In this document: in pieces, positions 41,125 to 50,942 of the stretch | Position numbering within the stretch: position 1 is the stretch's first letter | How the letters are laid out: each line of letters starts with the position of its first letter | DNA from: Luteimonas sp. FCS-9 | Lineage (GTDB): Bacteria; Pseudomonadota; Gammaproteobacteria; Xanthomonadales; Xanthomonadaceae | Direction of reading: 5' to 3' | Assembly (NCBI RefSeq): GCF_001014645.1 | Contig: NZ_LASZ01000012.1 | Span: 31,422-95,421, forward strand | DNA: 64,000 nucleotides | Program-made: the position numbers and the translations under genes | Notes under the pieces: model-generated | Databases searched by the model: none | What the model was told of the DNA's origin: nothing | The model's input: the letters and a program-made list of their open reading frames with translations, nothing else

Positions 41125-42108
41125 TCAGTAGCGCAGCAGCGCCGAACCCCATGTGAAGCCGCCGCCGAACGCCTCGAGCAGCAGCAACTGGCCGCGCTCG
41201 ACGCGGCCCGAACGCACCGCCTCGTCCAGCGCCAGCGGCACCGAGCCCGACGACGTGTTGCCGTGCTTGTCGACGGTGACCACCACGCGTTCCATCGGCA
41301 TGTCCAGCCGCTTGGCGGTGGCCTCGATGATGCGCAGGTTGGCCTGGTGCGGAATCAGCCAGTCGATGTCGTGGCGGTCCAGGCCGTTGGCCTGCAGCGC
41401 CTCCTCGACCACCGAATCCAGCGCCTTGACCGCGTACTTGAACACCTCGCTGCCGGCCATGCGGATACGCACGCCGGCATTGGGCTCTTCGGGGCGGAAC
41501 CCGGCCGACACGCCGACCGGGTTCCACAGCAGTTCCTTCTTCGCGCCGTCGGCGTGCAGGTGGGTGCTGAGGATGCCCGTCTCGCGATCGGCCTTGAGCA
41601 CGACCGCGCCGGCGCCGTCGCCGAACAGCACGCAGGTCGTGCGCTCGGTCCAGTCGACCATCCGGGTGAGCGTCTCGGCGCCGACGACGAGGACCGTCTT
41701 CGCGTCGCCGGACTTGATGAACTTGTCGGCCACCGACAGCGCGAACAGGAAGCCCGAGCACGCCGCATTGACGTCGAACGCGCCGCAGCCGCCCGCGCCC
41801 AGCCGTGCCTGCAGCAGGCAGGCCGTGGACGGGAAGATGATGTCGGGCGTGGTGGTGCCGACGATGATCAGGTCGAGCTCGCCGGCCTCGACGCCGGCCG
41901 CCTCCATCGCGCGCGTGGCGGCATGGAAGGCCAGGTCGCTGGTGGTCTCGCCCTCGGCGGCGACGTGCCGCTCGCGGATGCCGGTACGCGCGGCGATCCA
42001 TTCGTCGCTGGTGTCGACGATCTTCGACAGGTCGTCGTTGGTCAGCACCTTCTCGGGCAGGTAGCTGCCGGTGCCTGCAATGCGGGAATAGATGCGTTCG
42101 CTGCTCAT
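41125..42108 (-). CDS. fabH: 3-oxoacyl-ACP synthase III FabH
   Basis: FabH starts fatty-acid synthesis by condensing an acyl-CoA primer with malonyl-ACP. It is 327 residues from ATG 42108. Cys117 in DVNAACSGF is the nucleophile, with His in [10 protein letters not shown] and Asn in [10 protein letters not shown]. The motif after the start, [13 protein letters not shown], is standard. It is the first enzyme gene after rpmF. Confidence 0.95.
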   Translation of the reverse strand: MSSERIYSRIAGTGSYLPEKVLTNDDLSKIVDTSDEWIAARTGIRERHVAAEGETTSDLAFHAATRAMEAAGVEAGELDLIIVGTTTPDIIFPSTACLLQARLGAGGCGAFDVNAACSGFLFALSVADKFIKSGDAKTVLVVGAETLTRMVDWTERTTCVLFGDGAGAVVLKADRETGILSTHLHADGAKKELLWNPVGVSAGFRPEEPNAGVRIRMAGSEVFKYAVKALDSVVEEALQANGLDRHDIDWLIPHQANLRIIEATAKRLDMPMERVVVTVDKHGNTSSGSVPLALDEAVRSGRVERGQLLLLEAFGGGFTWGSALLRY

Positions 42109-42268
42109 CGTGCGGACTGCCCTCGCCTCGTGAACGTCTTGGGAAGGAAGGCGGCGACCAGGCCGTTCGTCGAACGGCTGGCGGCTATGCCGCAACGCGG
42201 CGCGTCGCCTGGAAAGCGTGATGCACGCCAGGGGTCCGCCGCCGGGGGCGACGGACCCGCGGGAAGAC

Positions 42269-42463
42269 TCAGTCTTCCTCGACGATCCGCGTCTTGGGCT
42301 GGATCACCTGCTTGCCGCGGTAGTAGCCGTCCGCGGTGACGTGGTGGCGGATATGGGTCTCGCCGGTCGTCGGGTCGGTCGACAGCAACTTGGCGCTCAG
42401 CTTGTCGTGCGCGCGGCGCTGGCCACGGCGGGACGGGGACACACGGGATTTCTGCACAGCCAT
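42269..42463 (-). CDS. rpmF: 50S ribosomal protein L32
   Basis: A 64-residue basic ribosomal protein. It starts [20 protein letters not shown], the L32 signature. It has no Cys pairs, so it is the zinc-free form. It follows yceD by 22 bases and leads the fab genes, the usual bacterial order. Confidence 0.97.
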   Translation of the reverse strand: MAVQKSRVSPSRRGQRRAHDKLSAKLLSTDPTTGETHIRHHVTADGYYRGKQVIQPKTRIVEED

Positions 42464-42485
42464 GGGAATCGCTCCAGCAACAGGT

Positions 42486-43004
42486 TCAGTTGTTTCGGTC
42501 TTTCTTGAGATCCGCCAATGCCGCGAACGGATTGACGCGTGTTTCTTCTTCGGTCGACACCGGCCAGTCGCGCTCGACCGTGTCCGACCCGGGGGCCGCC
42601 GGAATCAGCGGCACCGCGAGAATCAGCTCGTCCTCGACCAGCGTGGCCGGCGACAACATGCCGTCCTCGGGCACCAGCAGCGCCTCGTAGTCGGGCAGCA
42701 GCCCGGCCTCGTCCGCCTCGTCGCGGATCAGGCCCAGCCGCTGCACCGTCTCGACCGGCAGCACGAACCGCTGCAGGCTGCGCTGGCACAGCAGCGGCAG
42801 CGCCGCGGCGATCCGCAGTTCCGCGTACGGGGACTGCAGCGCGTCGCGACCGAACTCGATCGAACAGACGACATCGTCGGCCTCGGCGTCGGCGAGGACA
42901 TCGCGAAGACGCGACATCGACGACAGCGGCAACCGGGCTTCCAGACGGCTTCCGGCCGCGACCAGGCGCCAAGCATCGACCAACTCGGGCATTTGCGCGG
43001 ACAT
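42486..43004 (-). CDS. yceD: YceD/DUF177 family protein
   Basis: A 172-residue protein of the DUF177 (YceD) family, which is nearly always encoded before rpmF. Members are linked to 23S rRNA accumulation and ribosome assembly. Typical features are the central CQRSLQRF region (with one of the family's cysteines), the acidic second half with [13 protein letters not shown], and the C-terminal [11 protein letters not shown]. The start [18 protein letters not shown] at 43004 is chosen over an upstream ATG that lacks similarity. Confidence 0.9.
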   Translation of the reverse strand: MSAQMPELVDAWRLVAAGSRLEARLPLSSMSRLRDVLADAEADDVVCSIEFGRDALQSPYAELRIAAALPLLCQRSLQRFVLPVETVQRLGLIRDEADEAGLLPDYEALLVPEDGMLSPATLVEDELILAVPLIPAAPGSDTVERDWPVSTEEETRVNPFAALADLKKDRNN

Positions 43005-43294
43005 AAGCCGCTGAATGTTAAAGACGTGCCGAGGCCCTGTCAAACCGGGCCATCGTTTCCGGATCGTCCGGGACGGCGCGGGTATGCTGCCCGCAACATC
43101 GAAGGCCCCCTCGCGCTACCGACGGACCGGCCGCGGGCCGCGCGTGGCGGCGCATTGTAGCCTGCCCGCGACCGCGCTGGCGGCGACGGACCGGCACCTG
43201 ATCGCAACGGCCCTGCGCCAGACGATGACCGCGTCCGCGCGCGGCCCCGCCCCGATCCCGACGCCGCCGCCCCTCCCCCACCAGGACCCACCCG

Positions 43295-43873
43295 ATGCCC
43301 GCCCCCCTGATCCTCGGCTCCACCTCGCCCTACCGCCGCGAACTGCTCGCCCGCCTGCGCCTGCCCTTCGACTGCAGGCGCCCGGAGGTCTCCGAGACGC
43401 CGACCCCGGGCGAGGACGCGCAGGCGCTGGCGGCGCGCCTGGCGCTGGCCAAGGCGGTCGACGTCGCCACCCACGCGCCGGACAGCTGGGTCATCGGTTC
43501 CGACCAGGTCGCCTCGCTCGACGGCGCGCCGCTCGGCAAGCCGGGCGACCGCAACGGCGCGATCGTGCAGCTGTCGGCGATGGCGGGCCGCACGGTGGTC
43601 TTCCACACCGCCGTCGCCCTGGTCCGCCACGGCGACCGCACGCTGCGGGCGGCCGACCGCACGGAGGTGCGGTTCCGCGCGCTCGACCGCGCGACGATCG
43701 AGCGCTACGTCGACGCCGAGCAGCCGTTCGACTGCGCCGGCAGCTTCAAGTGCGAAGGCCTGGGCATCGCGCTGTTCGAGGCGATCGCCAGCGACGACCC
43801 GACCGCGCTGGTCGGCCTGCCGCTGATCGAGACCGCCCGGTTGCTGCGCGAGGCGGGTTACGCGGTGCCTTGA
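43295..43873 (+). CDS. yceF: Maf/YceF-type nucleotide pyrophosphatase
   Basis: A 192-residue house-cleaning pyrophosphatase. It starts LILGSTSPYRRELL with the Maf signature Ser-x-Arg; VIGSDQVASLDG and the C-terminal GLPLIETARLLREAGY complete the family pattern. The SDQV variant and position beside yceD-rpmF point to the YceF branch, which acts on 7-methyl-GTP. It is divergent from yceD across a 290-base gap in which I see no gene. Confidence 0.9.
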   Translation: MPAPLILGSTSPYRRELLARLRLPFDCRRPEVSETPTPGEDAQALAARLALAKAVDVATHAPDSWVIGSDQVASLDGAPLGKPGDRNGAIVQLSAMAGRTVVFHTAVALVRHGDRTLRAADRTEVRFRALDRATIERYVDAEQPFDCAGSFKCEGLGIALFEAIASDDPTALVGLPLIETARLLREAGYAVP

Positions 43874-43893
43874 GAGTCCTGCCCGAAGCCCGT

Positions 43894-44100
43894 ACCCCCA
43901 CCCGGCGCGCGATGCGCGCCGACCTCCACCCGTCAAGGGCGCAATGCCCCGCGCTGCGGGGGAGGTAACCTCGCCGCAAAGCGTCGCTCTCCCGCAAGGC
44001 AGCGCTGCCCTCGAGGAGCGCTTTCCTCGAGGGCAGCGCCATTTCCGCACGCTGGGCAGCGCCCCCTCCCGCGCGCGCGGGGGAGGGCTGGGGTGGGGGC
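43894..44100. repeat. Composite palindromic element with CCCCCACCC termini
   Basis: A 207-base non-coding element bounded by inverted 9-mers CCCCCACCC and GGGTGGGGG. Inside are a GC hairpin (GGCGCGCGATGCGCGCC), a CGC...GCGGGGGAGGT block and a perfect 16-base stem (44002-44017 with 44024-44039, loop of 6). A shorter relative with the same termini is at 63875-63998. It resembles a miniature inverted-repeat element and fills the gap between maf and the DUF763 gene. Confidence 0.7.
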
Positions 44101-44118
44101 AGACGCCTCGCGGATACC

Positions 44119-45453
44119 TCAACCCGCGCGCGACGCGCCTGCGTCATCGGCCGGCGGCTCCCAACCGAACACGCTGCGGCCGCCGTAGGCGTGCGAGGCG
44201 GCGCGCTCCTGCGCCAGGAACGCCGCGAGCGACGGGCCGCCGGCGGTGGCTTCCAACGCCCGCGACTGCGCATCGAGCCGGCGGATCGCGGCGAGCCGGT
44301 CGTCGTTGCCGAGCCTGGCGCGCGTCACCGCGGTGCGCATCACATCGATCGTGCGGTCGAGCACCTGCGTGGGCACCGGATAGGGGTGCCGGTCCTTGCC
44401 GCCGTGCGCAAGCGAGAATCGGGCCGGATCGCTGAAGCGGCACGGCGTGCCGTGCACGACCTCGGCGACCAGCGCCAGCGCGCGCACCGTCCGCGCGCCC
44501 ACGCCCGGCACCTGCAGCAGTTCGGTGAAATCGCGCGGTCCGCGTTCGGCCGCCGCGGCCAGCGCGCCGTGCAGGCGCCGCAGCACGACGTCGCCGCTGC
44601 GCACGTCGTGGTGGTCGGGCAGGCTCAGGTGCGGCTGCAGCGGTGTTCCGGCATCGCCGGTGGGCGCGAACAGGTCGCCTGTCGTGCCGGGCGCCATCGA
44701 CGGCGGTGCCGCGCACGCGGCACGCGCCGGCAACGTCCCGGCCGCCCGCTCCAGTTGCCCGAACTCCCGCACCAGCCGCGCGGGCGCCATCTCCTGCAGC
44801 AGCGCGACCTGCGATGCACGCGAGGCGGCCGCGCGCCGGTCGGCGAGATTGACGATCCGGCCCTGCGCCGGCCCGTCGATCGCCGCGTGCGGCGCATCGA
44901 CGAAGCTCTCCAGGCCATCGGACAGCCAGTGGTAGCGGCGCGCCTGCCCGCGCCCGCCGTGCATGCCCTGCTGGATCACGACCCACTGGCCGTCGTCGGC
45001 GACGATGAAGCCGTGCAGGTAGAGATCGAAGCCGTCCTGCACCGCCGCGCTGTCGACCTTGGCGACCAGCCGGCTGGTCCGCGCGAGCGCCGCGCCGTCG
45101 AGCCCGGTGCGCGCGGCGACCGCCAGCAGCTCGTCGGGCGTCGCCCGCGAATGCCGCCCGCGCCCGCCGCAGACGTGAATGCCAAGCTCGCCCGACAGCG
45201 GCGCCAGCCCGCGCTTGAGCGCGCCGACCACGCTGGTGGTGATGCCCGACGAATGCCAGTCCATGCCCATCACCGCGCCGAAGGCCTGGAACCAAAACGG
45301 ATGCGCCAGCCGACGCAGCAGCTCGGCGCGCCCGTACTCGAGCACGATCGCCTCGCACAGCACTGCGCCCAGCCGGGTCATGCGCCGACCCAGCCACGCG
45401 GGCACGCGCCCGCCATGCAGGGGAAGATCGGCGCTGCCGGTGCGTCGGGACAT
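44119..45453 (-). CDS. DUF763 family protein with helix-hairpin-helix motif
   Basis: A 444-residue protein of the DUF763 family, of unknown function, found patchily in bacteria and archaea. Typical motifs are GSADLPLHGGRVPAWL at the start, WHSSGITTSVVGALKRGL, CGGRGRHSRATPDEL, DLYLHGFIVADDGQWVVIQQGM and RYHWLSDG. A helix-hairpin-helix LLQVPGVGARTVRALALVAEVV at about 315-336 suggests DNA binding, possibly a nuclease or repair role. The start is ATG 45453 (MSRRTGSADLPLHGG). It stands alone, convergent with maf. Confidence 0.85.
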   Translation of the reverse strand: MSRRTGSADLPLHGGRVPAWLGRRMTRLGAVLCEAIVLEYGRAELLRRLAHPFWFQAFGAVMGMDWHSSGITTSVVGALKRGLAPLSGELGIHVCGGRGRHSRATPDELLAVAARTGLDGAALARTSRLVAKVDSAAVQDGFDLYLHGFIVADDGQWVVIQQGMHGGRGQARRYHWLSDGLESFVDAPHAAIDGPAQGRIVNLADRRAAASRASQVALLQEMAPARLVREFGQLERAAGTLPARAACAAPPSMAPGTTGDLFAPTGDAGTPLQPHLSLPDHHDVRSGDVVLRRLHGALAAAAERGPRDFTELLQVPGVGARTVRALALVAEVVHGTPCRFSDPARFSLAHGGKDRHPYPVPTQVLDRTIDVMRTAVTRARLGNDDRLAAIRRLDAQSRALEATAGGPSLAAFLAQERAASHAYGGRSVFGWEPPADDAGASRAG

Positions 45454-45548
45454 GCGCAAGACTGTGACAGACGCGCGTCTCGCATGATGAGACGCTGGCG
45501 CGGCAACGCCCGATGCGTCCGCTGCGTGCCGCCCGTGGACAGCCGCCC

Positions 45549-45614
45549 GTAGGAGCGCGCTGGCGCGCGAGGGGCTTTCATGGGAATGCCTTTCGCGCGC
45601 GAGCGCGCTCCTAC
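45549..45614. repeat. REP palindrome, copy G
   Basis: A 66-base copy between the DUF763 gene start and the 3' end of the DUF885 gene. Ends are GTAGGAGCGCGCT and AGCGCGCTCCTAC. Its inner part (GGGCTTTC/GAATGCC) continues the hairpin. Confidence 0.85.
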
Positions 45615-45654
45615 GGAAGGCGCGTTCGCGCGACGCTTTCAGGCCGGCGCGGGA

Positions 45655-47442
45655 TCAGCCGCCCGCGGCCTTGCGCTCGGCGATGAAGCGCCGCACCTCG
45701 GCCTCCAGCACCGGCAGCGGCACCGAGCCCAGGTTCAGGATCGTGTCGTGGAACGGACGCTGGTCGAACGCGGGCCCGAGCGCGCGCTCGGCCTCCGCGC
45801 GCAGGTCGAGGATGGTCCTGTAGCCGATGTAGTACGACAGCGCCTGGCCGGGCCAGGAGATGTAGCGGTCGACCTCGGTCACGACGTCGTGCCTGGCGAG
45901 CGCGGTGTGGCTGGCGAGGTAGTCGATCGCCTGCTCGCGCGTCCAGCCGTACTCGTGGAGGCCGGTGTCGATCACCAGCCGCGCGGCGCGCCACATCTCG
46001 AACGTCAGCCGGCCGAACTCCTCGTACGGCGTCTCGTACAGGCCCATGCGCGTGCCCAGCCACTCGGTGTACAGGCCCCAGCCCTCGCCGTAGCCGGAGA
46101 AGTAGGTCTGCTGGCGGAAGTCCGGGCGCGCCGGCGCCTCGAGCGCGAGCGCGGCCTGGAAGCTGTGGCCCGGCGCGCATTCGTGCAGCACCAGCGCCGG
46201 CAGGTTGTACAGCGGCCGCGACGGCAGGTCGTAGGTGTTGAAGAAGCACGCCTCCAGCCCGCCGCGGCCGGCGGTGTAGATCGGCGCGATGTCGTCGGCC
46301 ACCGGCAGGATCGTGAAGCGGTAGCGCGGCAGCGTGCCGACGACGTACTGCAGCTGGCCGTCGATCTTCTTGGCGATCAGCGAGGCCTCGGCAAGCAGTC
46401 CGCGCGGCGTGGTCGCGTAGAACTGCGGGTCGGTGCGCAGGAACTCGATGAACTGCGCCAAGGTCCCGGTGAAGCCGGCGCGCTGCTTGACCTGTTCCAT
46501 CTCGGCGGTGATGCGCGCGACCTCGGCCAAGCCCAGGTCGTGGATCTCGCGCGCCCCCATGTCGCGCGTCACGTACTCGCGGATCTGCGCGCGGTAGAAC
46601 GCGCGGCCGTCGGGCAGGTCGCTGGCGGCGATCGTCGTGCGCGTGCGCGGCAGGTACTCGCTGCGAATGAAGGCCAGCAGTTTGGTGTACGCGGGAACCG
46701 CCTGTTCCAGCACCACGCGCCGGCCTTCCTCGCGCAGCTGGGCGCGCACCGGTTCGGGAATCGTCGCGGGAATGCGCTCGAAGATCGCCAGCAGCGGATT
46801 GGCCTCGCCCGCCTGCACGTAGGGATCGAGCGTGTTGTCGCGGCCCTCGAGCGTCGCGCGCGGCACGCTCCAGCCGCGTGCCAGCCCGCGCTCCATGTTC
46901 GCGATCTGCTCGTCGAAGTACCGCGGCACGTCCGACAGCCGGCCGATGAACCGGCGCCAGTCGGCCTCGGTCTGGAATGGCTGGCGCGGGGCGATGCCGC
47001 CCCAGAAGAAGCTGTCGCTGTTGAACGGCGCCTCGTACGTGCGCCATTGCGCGTTGGCGACGTTGGCTTCGAGCGTAGCGCGGAAGACCGCGGCGTTGAT
47101 GCGCTCCTCGCCACCGAGCGCATCGGCGTCGATGGCATCGAGCGCGACCAGCGTCTGCGCCCAGTACTGCGCGCGGCGTGCCCAGGCCTCTGGCGTCACC
47201 GACGGCAGGCGGTCGCCGGACTGCCAGCGCCCGTCGACCTTCTCGCGCACGAACTCGTGCTGCCGCCAGGCCCACTCCTGGGTATAGAGCGCGCGCAACG
47301 CGTCCTCGGCGGCGTTCGCCGGCGAGGCCAGCGGCGCAGGCGGCGCGCCCTGGGCCAATGCGGGCACGGCGGCGCCGATCGCGAGCGAGACAGACAGGGC
47401 GAGGACGGACAGCGTCGTGTGGCGACGCGACAGCATGGACAT
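45655..47442 (-). CDS. Exported DUF885 family zinc-peptidase-like protein
   Basis: A 595-residue exported protein. The signal peptide covers about residues 1-31 (TLSVLALSVSLAIGAAVPALAQG). The DUF885 core carries HECAPGHSFQ, equivalent to the HExxH-like zinc site of this metallopeptidase-related family, and YGEGWGLYTEWLG downstream with the third acidic ligand. Members are predicted metallo-carboxypeptidases. The start is ATG 47442 because AGGAG lies 8 bases upstream; an earlier ATG at 47469 overlaps the preceding gene's stop region. It follows the S9 peptidase by 23 bases. Confidence 0.87.
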   Translation of the reverse strand: MSMLSRRHTTLSVLALSVSLAIGAAVPALAQGAPPAPLASPANAAEDALRALYTQEWAWRQHEFVREKVDGRWQSGDRLPSVTPEAWARRAQYWAQTLVALDAIDADALGGEERINAAVFRATLEANVANAQWRTYEAPFNSDSFFWGGIAPRQPFQTEADWRRFIGRLSDVPRYFDEQIANMERGLARGWSVPRATLEGRDNTLDPYVQAGEANPLLAIFERIPATIPEPVRAQLREEGRRVVLEQAVPAYTKLLAFIRSEYLPRTRTTIAASDLPDGRAFYRAQIREYVTRDMGAREIHDLGLAEVARITAEMEQVKQRAGFTGTLAQFIEFLRTDPQFYATTPRGLLAEASLIAKKIDGQLQYVVGTLPRYRFTILPVADDIAPIYTAGRGGLEACFFNTYDLPSRPLYNLPALVLHECAPGHSFQAALALEAPARPDFRQQTYFSGYGEGWGLYTEWLGTRMGLYETPYEEFGRLTFEMWRAARLVIDTGLHEYGWTREQAIDYLASHTALARHDVVTEVDRYISWPGQALSYYIGYRTILDLRAEAERALGPAFDQRPFHDTILNLGSVPLPVLEAEVRRFIAERKAAGG

Positions 47443-47465
47443 CGGGCAACTCCTGGACAACGGAT

Positions 47466-49805
47466 TCATGGGGCGGCGACCGCGGTGCGGTTCCAGCGCG
47501 GCGGCGCGGCGCCGATCAGGTGGCGGACGAAGAAATCGGCCTGGCGGCGGTGGGCGTAGTCGATCGGGCCGCTGGAGCGGCCGACGGCGTGCCCGCCACC
47601 GGGGATCGCGAGCAGCTCGAAATCCTTGCCGGCGCGGATCAGCGCATCGGCGACCTGCATCGTCGAGGCCGGATCGACGTTGTCGTCCTGCTCGCCGAGG
47701 ATCAGCAGCAGCTCGCCCTGCAGGCGGTGCGCGTTGTCCACGCCTGAGGCGCGCGCGTAGTGGTCGCCCTCGCCTTCGGGCAGGCCCATCCACTGCTCGT
47801 TCCAGCTGATCTTGTCCATGCGGTTGTCGTAGCAGCCGTTCCACGCTACGCCGACCCTGTAGAAACCGGGATGGAACAGCAGCGCGCCGAGCGTGCTCTG
47901 GCCGCCGGCGGACGCGCCGTAGATGCCCACGCGCGAGATGTCGTAGGCCGGATCGGCCGCGGCCAGCGCGCGGTGCCAGGCGATGCGGTCGGGGAAGCCC
48001 GAGTCGCCCAGGTTCTTCCAGGCCACGTCGTGGAAGGCCTTGCCGCGGTGCGCGGTGCCCATGCCGTCGATCTGCACGACGATGAAGCCCAGGTCCGCCA
48101 GTGCCTGCATGCCGATCTGCTTGTCGCCACCCGAGTGATAGCCGAACGGCCAGAACGTCTTGGGCACGAACGCATCGTGCGGGCCGGCGTAGATGTTCTC
48201 GATCACCGGGTAGCGCCGCGCCGGATCGTAGTCGCGCGGGCGCACGACCAGCCCCCAGATGTCGGTGACGCCGTCGCGGCCCTTGGCGACGAACGGCTCG
48301 GGCGGGCGCCAGCCGGCGGCGCGCAGCGCCGAGATGTCGCCGCGCGCGATCTCCGCGACCAGGCTGCCGTCGGCGCGGCGCAGTTCCATGACCGGCGGCA
48401 GGTCGACGCGCGAGTACACGTCGACGTAGTACGCGCCGTCGGGCGAGAGCGCGATGTCGTGGTCGGCATCCGCGTCGGTCAGCCGGACCGGGTCGCCGCC
48501 GTCGAGGCTGGCGCGAAACAGCTGCCGGAAGTACGGATCGCGTCCCGCGTCCATGCCGCTGGCGGTGAACCAGACCTGGCGCGCGGCCTCGTCGACGCGC
48601 AGCACCTCGCGCACGACCCAGTCGCCGCGGGTGATCTGGCGCCGGACCGCGCCGCTGCGCCCGTCGAACAGGTACAGGTGGCGCCAGCCGTCGCGCTCCG
48701 ACAGCCACACGATCTCCTCGCCCAACCCGTCGACCTCGTGCCGGAATCCGCGCCAGGTGTCGACGAACGTGGCACTGGGCTCGGCGATCGCGACCCGCGC
48801 CTTCGCCGCCCCGCCCTCGTCCGGCACGTCGACCGCGATCACGTCCACGCGCTGGTGGCCGCGGTGCACGACCTCGAACGCGAAGCTGCCGCTGTCGCGG
48901 CGCCAGCCGATCGGCGAGAGTCGGTAGGGGTTGGCGAACGCCGAGACGTCGATGTCCAGCTGCCGGCCCTGCGCGACGTCGAACAGCACCGGCCGCTCGA
49001 TGTCGACCGCGTCGCCCGGCTTGGGATAGAGCTGGGTGTGCACGCGCGGCTGCTTGCGGTCGCGCGGCGCGGTCTCCACGCGCACGACCTCGCGGCGGTC
49101 GCCCGGCACGACCCGGTAGACCGCCAGCCAGCGCGAATCGGGCGACCAGGCCAGCGTCTGCGTGTCGTCGAACGCCATCGCATGGCCGCCGCTGCCGCGC
49201 AGCACCACCTGGCCGTCGGCGATCCGGCGCACGACGACGTTGTCGGCCTCGACCCGGGCCTCGTAGCGCCCGTCGGGCGACGGCCGCGGCGACGCGTCGG
49301 CGGGCACTGCCAGGTCGCGTACCACGCCGAACGCGCGTGGTCGGCCCGGTCGGGGCGCCTTCGGCGCGCAATGTGCGGGCTGCAACGTGCAGCTCCAGCG
49401 CACGTCGGCGACCTGGAACGCGATCGCGCCGCCACCGGCCTCGTCATCGAAGTCGTCGAACGGCAACCGCAGCGGATCGTGGTGCGTGCCGTCGGCGCGG
49501 CCCAGCGCGGCCGCGATCGCGCCATGGTCGAATGCCCGCCGCGCCCCGCCGCCGGCCAGGTCGTAGCGCAGGAACGCGAACCCGCCCTCGACCGTGGCGC
49601 GGTAATGGAAGCGCCCGTCGTCGGTCCAGCGCGCCGGCCAGGTCACGTCCCGCGTCAGCCCGCTCCACTGCGCGCGCAGCGCCAGCGAGCGCGCGTAGTC
49701 GTCCGCCGTCGGCGCGCCTGCGCCCGCCGATGCCGGGAGCACCAGCGACACCGCCATCGCCGCCACGGCACCCCACGCCACCCTGATCCCCCGCAGTCGT
49801 GCCAT
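47466..49805 (-). CDS. Exported S9 family dipeptidyl peptidase (DPP-IV-like)
   Basis: A 779-residue secreted serine peptidase. The signal peptide is at about 1-30. The DPP-IV N-terminal propeller is at about 90-500 ([47 protein letters not shown]), and the alpha/beta hydrolase domain at about 530-770. The catalytic Ser is in [11 protein letters not shown], Asp in [10 protein letters not shown] and His in GGGHAVG. The family removes dipeptides after proline. The start is ATG 49805 with GGGGA just before it. With the DUF885 gene it forms a two-gene peptidase operon, in keeping with the strongly proteolytic habit of Lysobacter relatives. Confidence 0.9.
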   Translation of the reverse strand: MARLRGIRVAWGAVAAMAVSLVLPASAGAGAPTADDYARSLALRAQWSGLTRDVTWPARWTDDGRFHYRATVEGGFAFLRYDLAGGGARRAFDHGAIAAALGRADGTHHDPLRLPFDDFDDEAGGGAIAFQVADVRWSCTLQPAHCAPKAPRPGRPRAFGVVRDLAVPADASPRPSPDGRYEARVEADNVVVRRIADGQVVLRGSGGHAMAFDDTQTLAWSPDSRWLAVYRVVPGDRREVVRVETAPRDRKQPRVHTQLYPKPGDAVDIERPVLFDVAQGRQLDIDVSAFANPYRLSPIGWRRDSGSFAFEVVHRGHQRVDVIAVDVPDEGGAAKARVAIAEPSATFVDTWRGFRHEVDGLGEEIVWLSERDGWRHLYLFDGRSGAVRRQITRGDWVVREVLRVDEAARQVWFTASGMDAGRDPYFRQLFRASLDGGDPVRLTDADADHDIALSPDGAYYVDVYSRVDLPPVMELRRADGSLVAEIARGDISALRAAGWRPPEPFVAKGRDGVTDIWGLVVRPRDYDPARRYPVIENIYAGPHDAFVPKTFWPFGYHSGGDKQIGMQALADLGFIVVQIDGMGTAHRGKAFHDVAWKNLGDSGFPDRIAWHRALAAADPAYDISRVGIYGASAGGQSTLGALLFHPGFYRVGVAWNGCYDNRMDKISWNEQWMGLPEGEGDHYARASGVDNAHRLQGELLLILGEQDDNVDPASTMQVADALIRAGKDFELLAIPGGGHAVGRSSGPIDYAHRRQADFFVRHLIGAAPPRWNRTAVAAP

Positions 49806-49963
49806 CGTCCCCATCGTTCGCAACGCCGGCCCGATCGGCCGGTCGATGCTTGTGCCACAGCCGGACAGGATCGGGCAACCACCAGGCTAGGGTACGCCCC
49901 ACTGCCGCGGCCGGTCCGGGGCGCGCTAGCCTGCGACCAGCCGACGACCGCCGAGGTCCCACC

Positions 49964-50827
49964 ATGCACATCGCCGCCCCCGACGCCCTCCGCGCCGCCT
50001 TCCTGCCGCCGCCGCACGATCCCCAGCCTGCGGCCAAGGCCGACACCCCCGAACAGACCCCGTTCGTCCGCGGCGAGGGCGACCGGCACACCGTCGATCC
50101 CAACGACATCCAGCAGGACGGCTACGGCAGCTGCGCGGTGCTGTCCACGTTGCACACCATTGCCCAGCACGACCCCTCGGTCATCCAGGACATGATCCAG
50201 GACAACGGCGACGGCACGTACACCGTGACGTTCCAGGAGAAGGTCGAGATCCTGGGTTTCACCTTCTTCAAGCCAGTCGAGGTGACCGTCAGCGGCCCGT
50301 TCACCGGCGGCGCGGCAAATCCGGCGGACGTGGGCGCCAACGGCGAGGAAGTCTGGCCGGCCATCATCGAGGCCGCCTACGCGCAGCAGTACAAGGGCGG
50401 CGACCTCACCTACGAGACCGGTGTCATGCCGGCCGACGTGATGGAGCGCATCCTCGGCGCGGACGCGCAGACCGCCGGTACGGGCGAGGTCTCGGCCGAG
50501 CAGATGAGCCAACGGCTCGCCGACGGCGAGGCCACGGTCGCCTGGACCCCGGGCTTCAAGGACGACGACGGCAACTGGCTGCCCGAGATCACCGAAGAAC
50601 AACAGGCGCTGATCGAGCACTACGGCATCGCCGGCGGGCACGCCTACGCGGTCAGCGAGGTCATTCCCGCCGGCACGTCCTACGTCGATCCCACGACCGG
50701 CGAGTCGGTCGTCGCCAGCGAGGACGTGATCGTGCTCGACAATCCCTGGGGCAGCTCCGACGTGGTCATGCCGTACTCGGACTACCAGGAGGTCTACGGC
50801 TGGGTCAGCAGCGCGGCGACCGAGTAA
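49964..50827 (+). CDS. Calpain-like (C2) cysteine protease, stand-alone
   Basis: A 287-residue protein with the full catalytic plan of papain-fold calpains. Cys57 is in [16 protein letters not shown], His226 in GGHAYAV and Asn260 in VLDNPWG, in the right order and spacing. DGTYTVTF (83-90) and [13 protein letters not shown] (129-141) match the calpain core strands and helix. There is no signal peptide, calcium-binding EF-hand or C2-like domain. The N-terminal 45 residues are Pro/Ala-rich and may be a targeting tail. The protein is acidic. ATG 49964 has GAGGT upstream. It could be a cytoplasmic protease, or an effector delivered to other cells; the sequence does not decide. Confidence 0.8.
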   Translation: MHIAAPDALRAAFLPPPHDPQPAAKADTPEQTPFVRGEGDRHTVDPNDIQQDGYGSCAVLSTLHTIAQHDPSVIQDMIQDNGDGTYTVTFQEKVEILGFTFFKPVEVTVSGPFTGGAANPADVGANGEEVWPAIIEAAYAQQYKGGDLTYETGVMPADVMERILGADAQTAGTGEVSAEQMSQRLADGEATVAWTPGFKDDDGNWLPEITEEQQALIEHYGIAGGHAYAVSEVIPAGTSYVDPTTGESVVASEDVIVLDNPWGSSDVVMPYSDYQEVYGWVSSAATE

Positions 50828-50942
50828 CGCCGACGTCCGTCTCGACGGCCTTTCCATCGTGATGCGCGCGCCCGCGACGGTGTCCGGCCGCGATTGCCCG
50901 CATCGGGCCCGCGGTCGCGGGCCCGTGCGGTAGCATCGGCCC

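Noticed and set aside
43005..43294. Possible small gene between yceD and maf
   Set aside because: The frames here lack start signals and similarity. The gap most likely holds the two divergent promoters; I see no convincing boxes.
50828..50942. Immunity-type gene next to the calpain-like protease
   Set aside because: The 115-base gap has no open frame of use. The following gene encodes a lipoprotein that could be a partner, but nothing in the sequence supports an immunity role.
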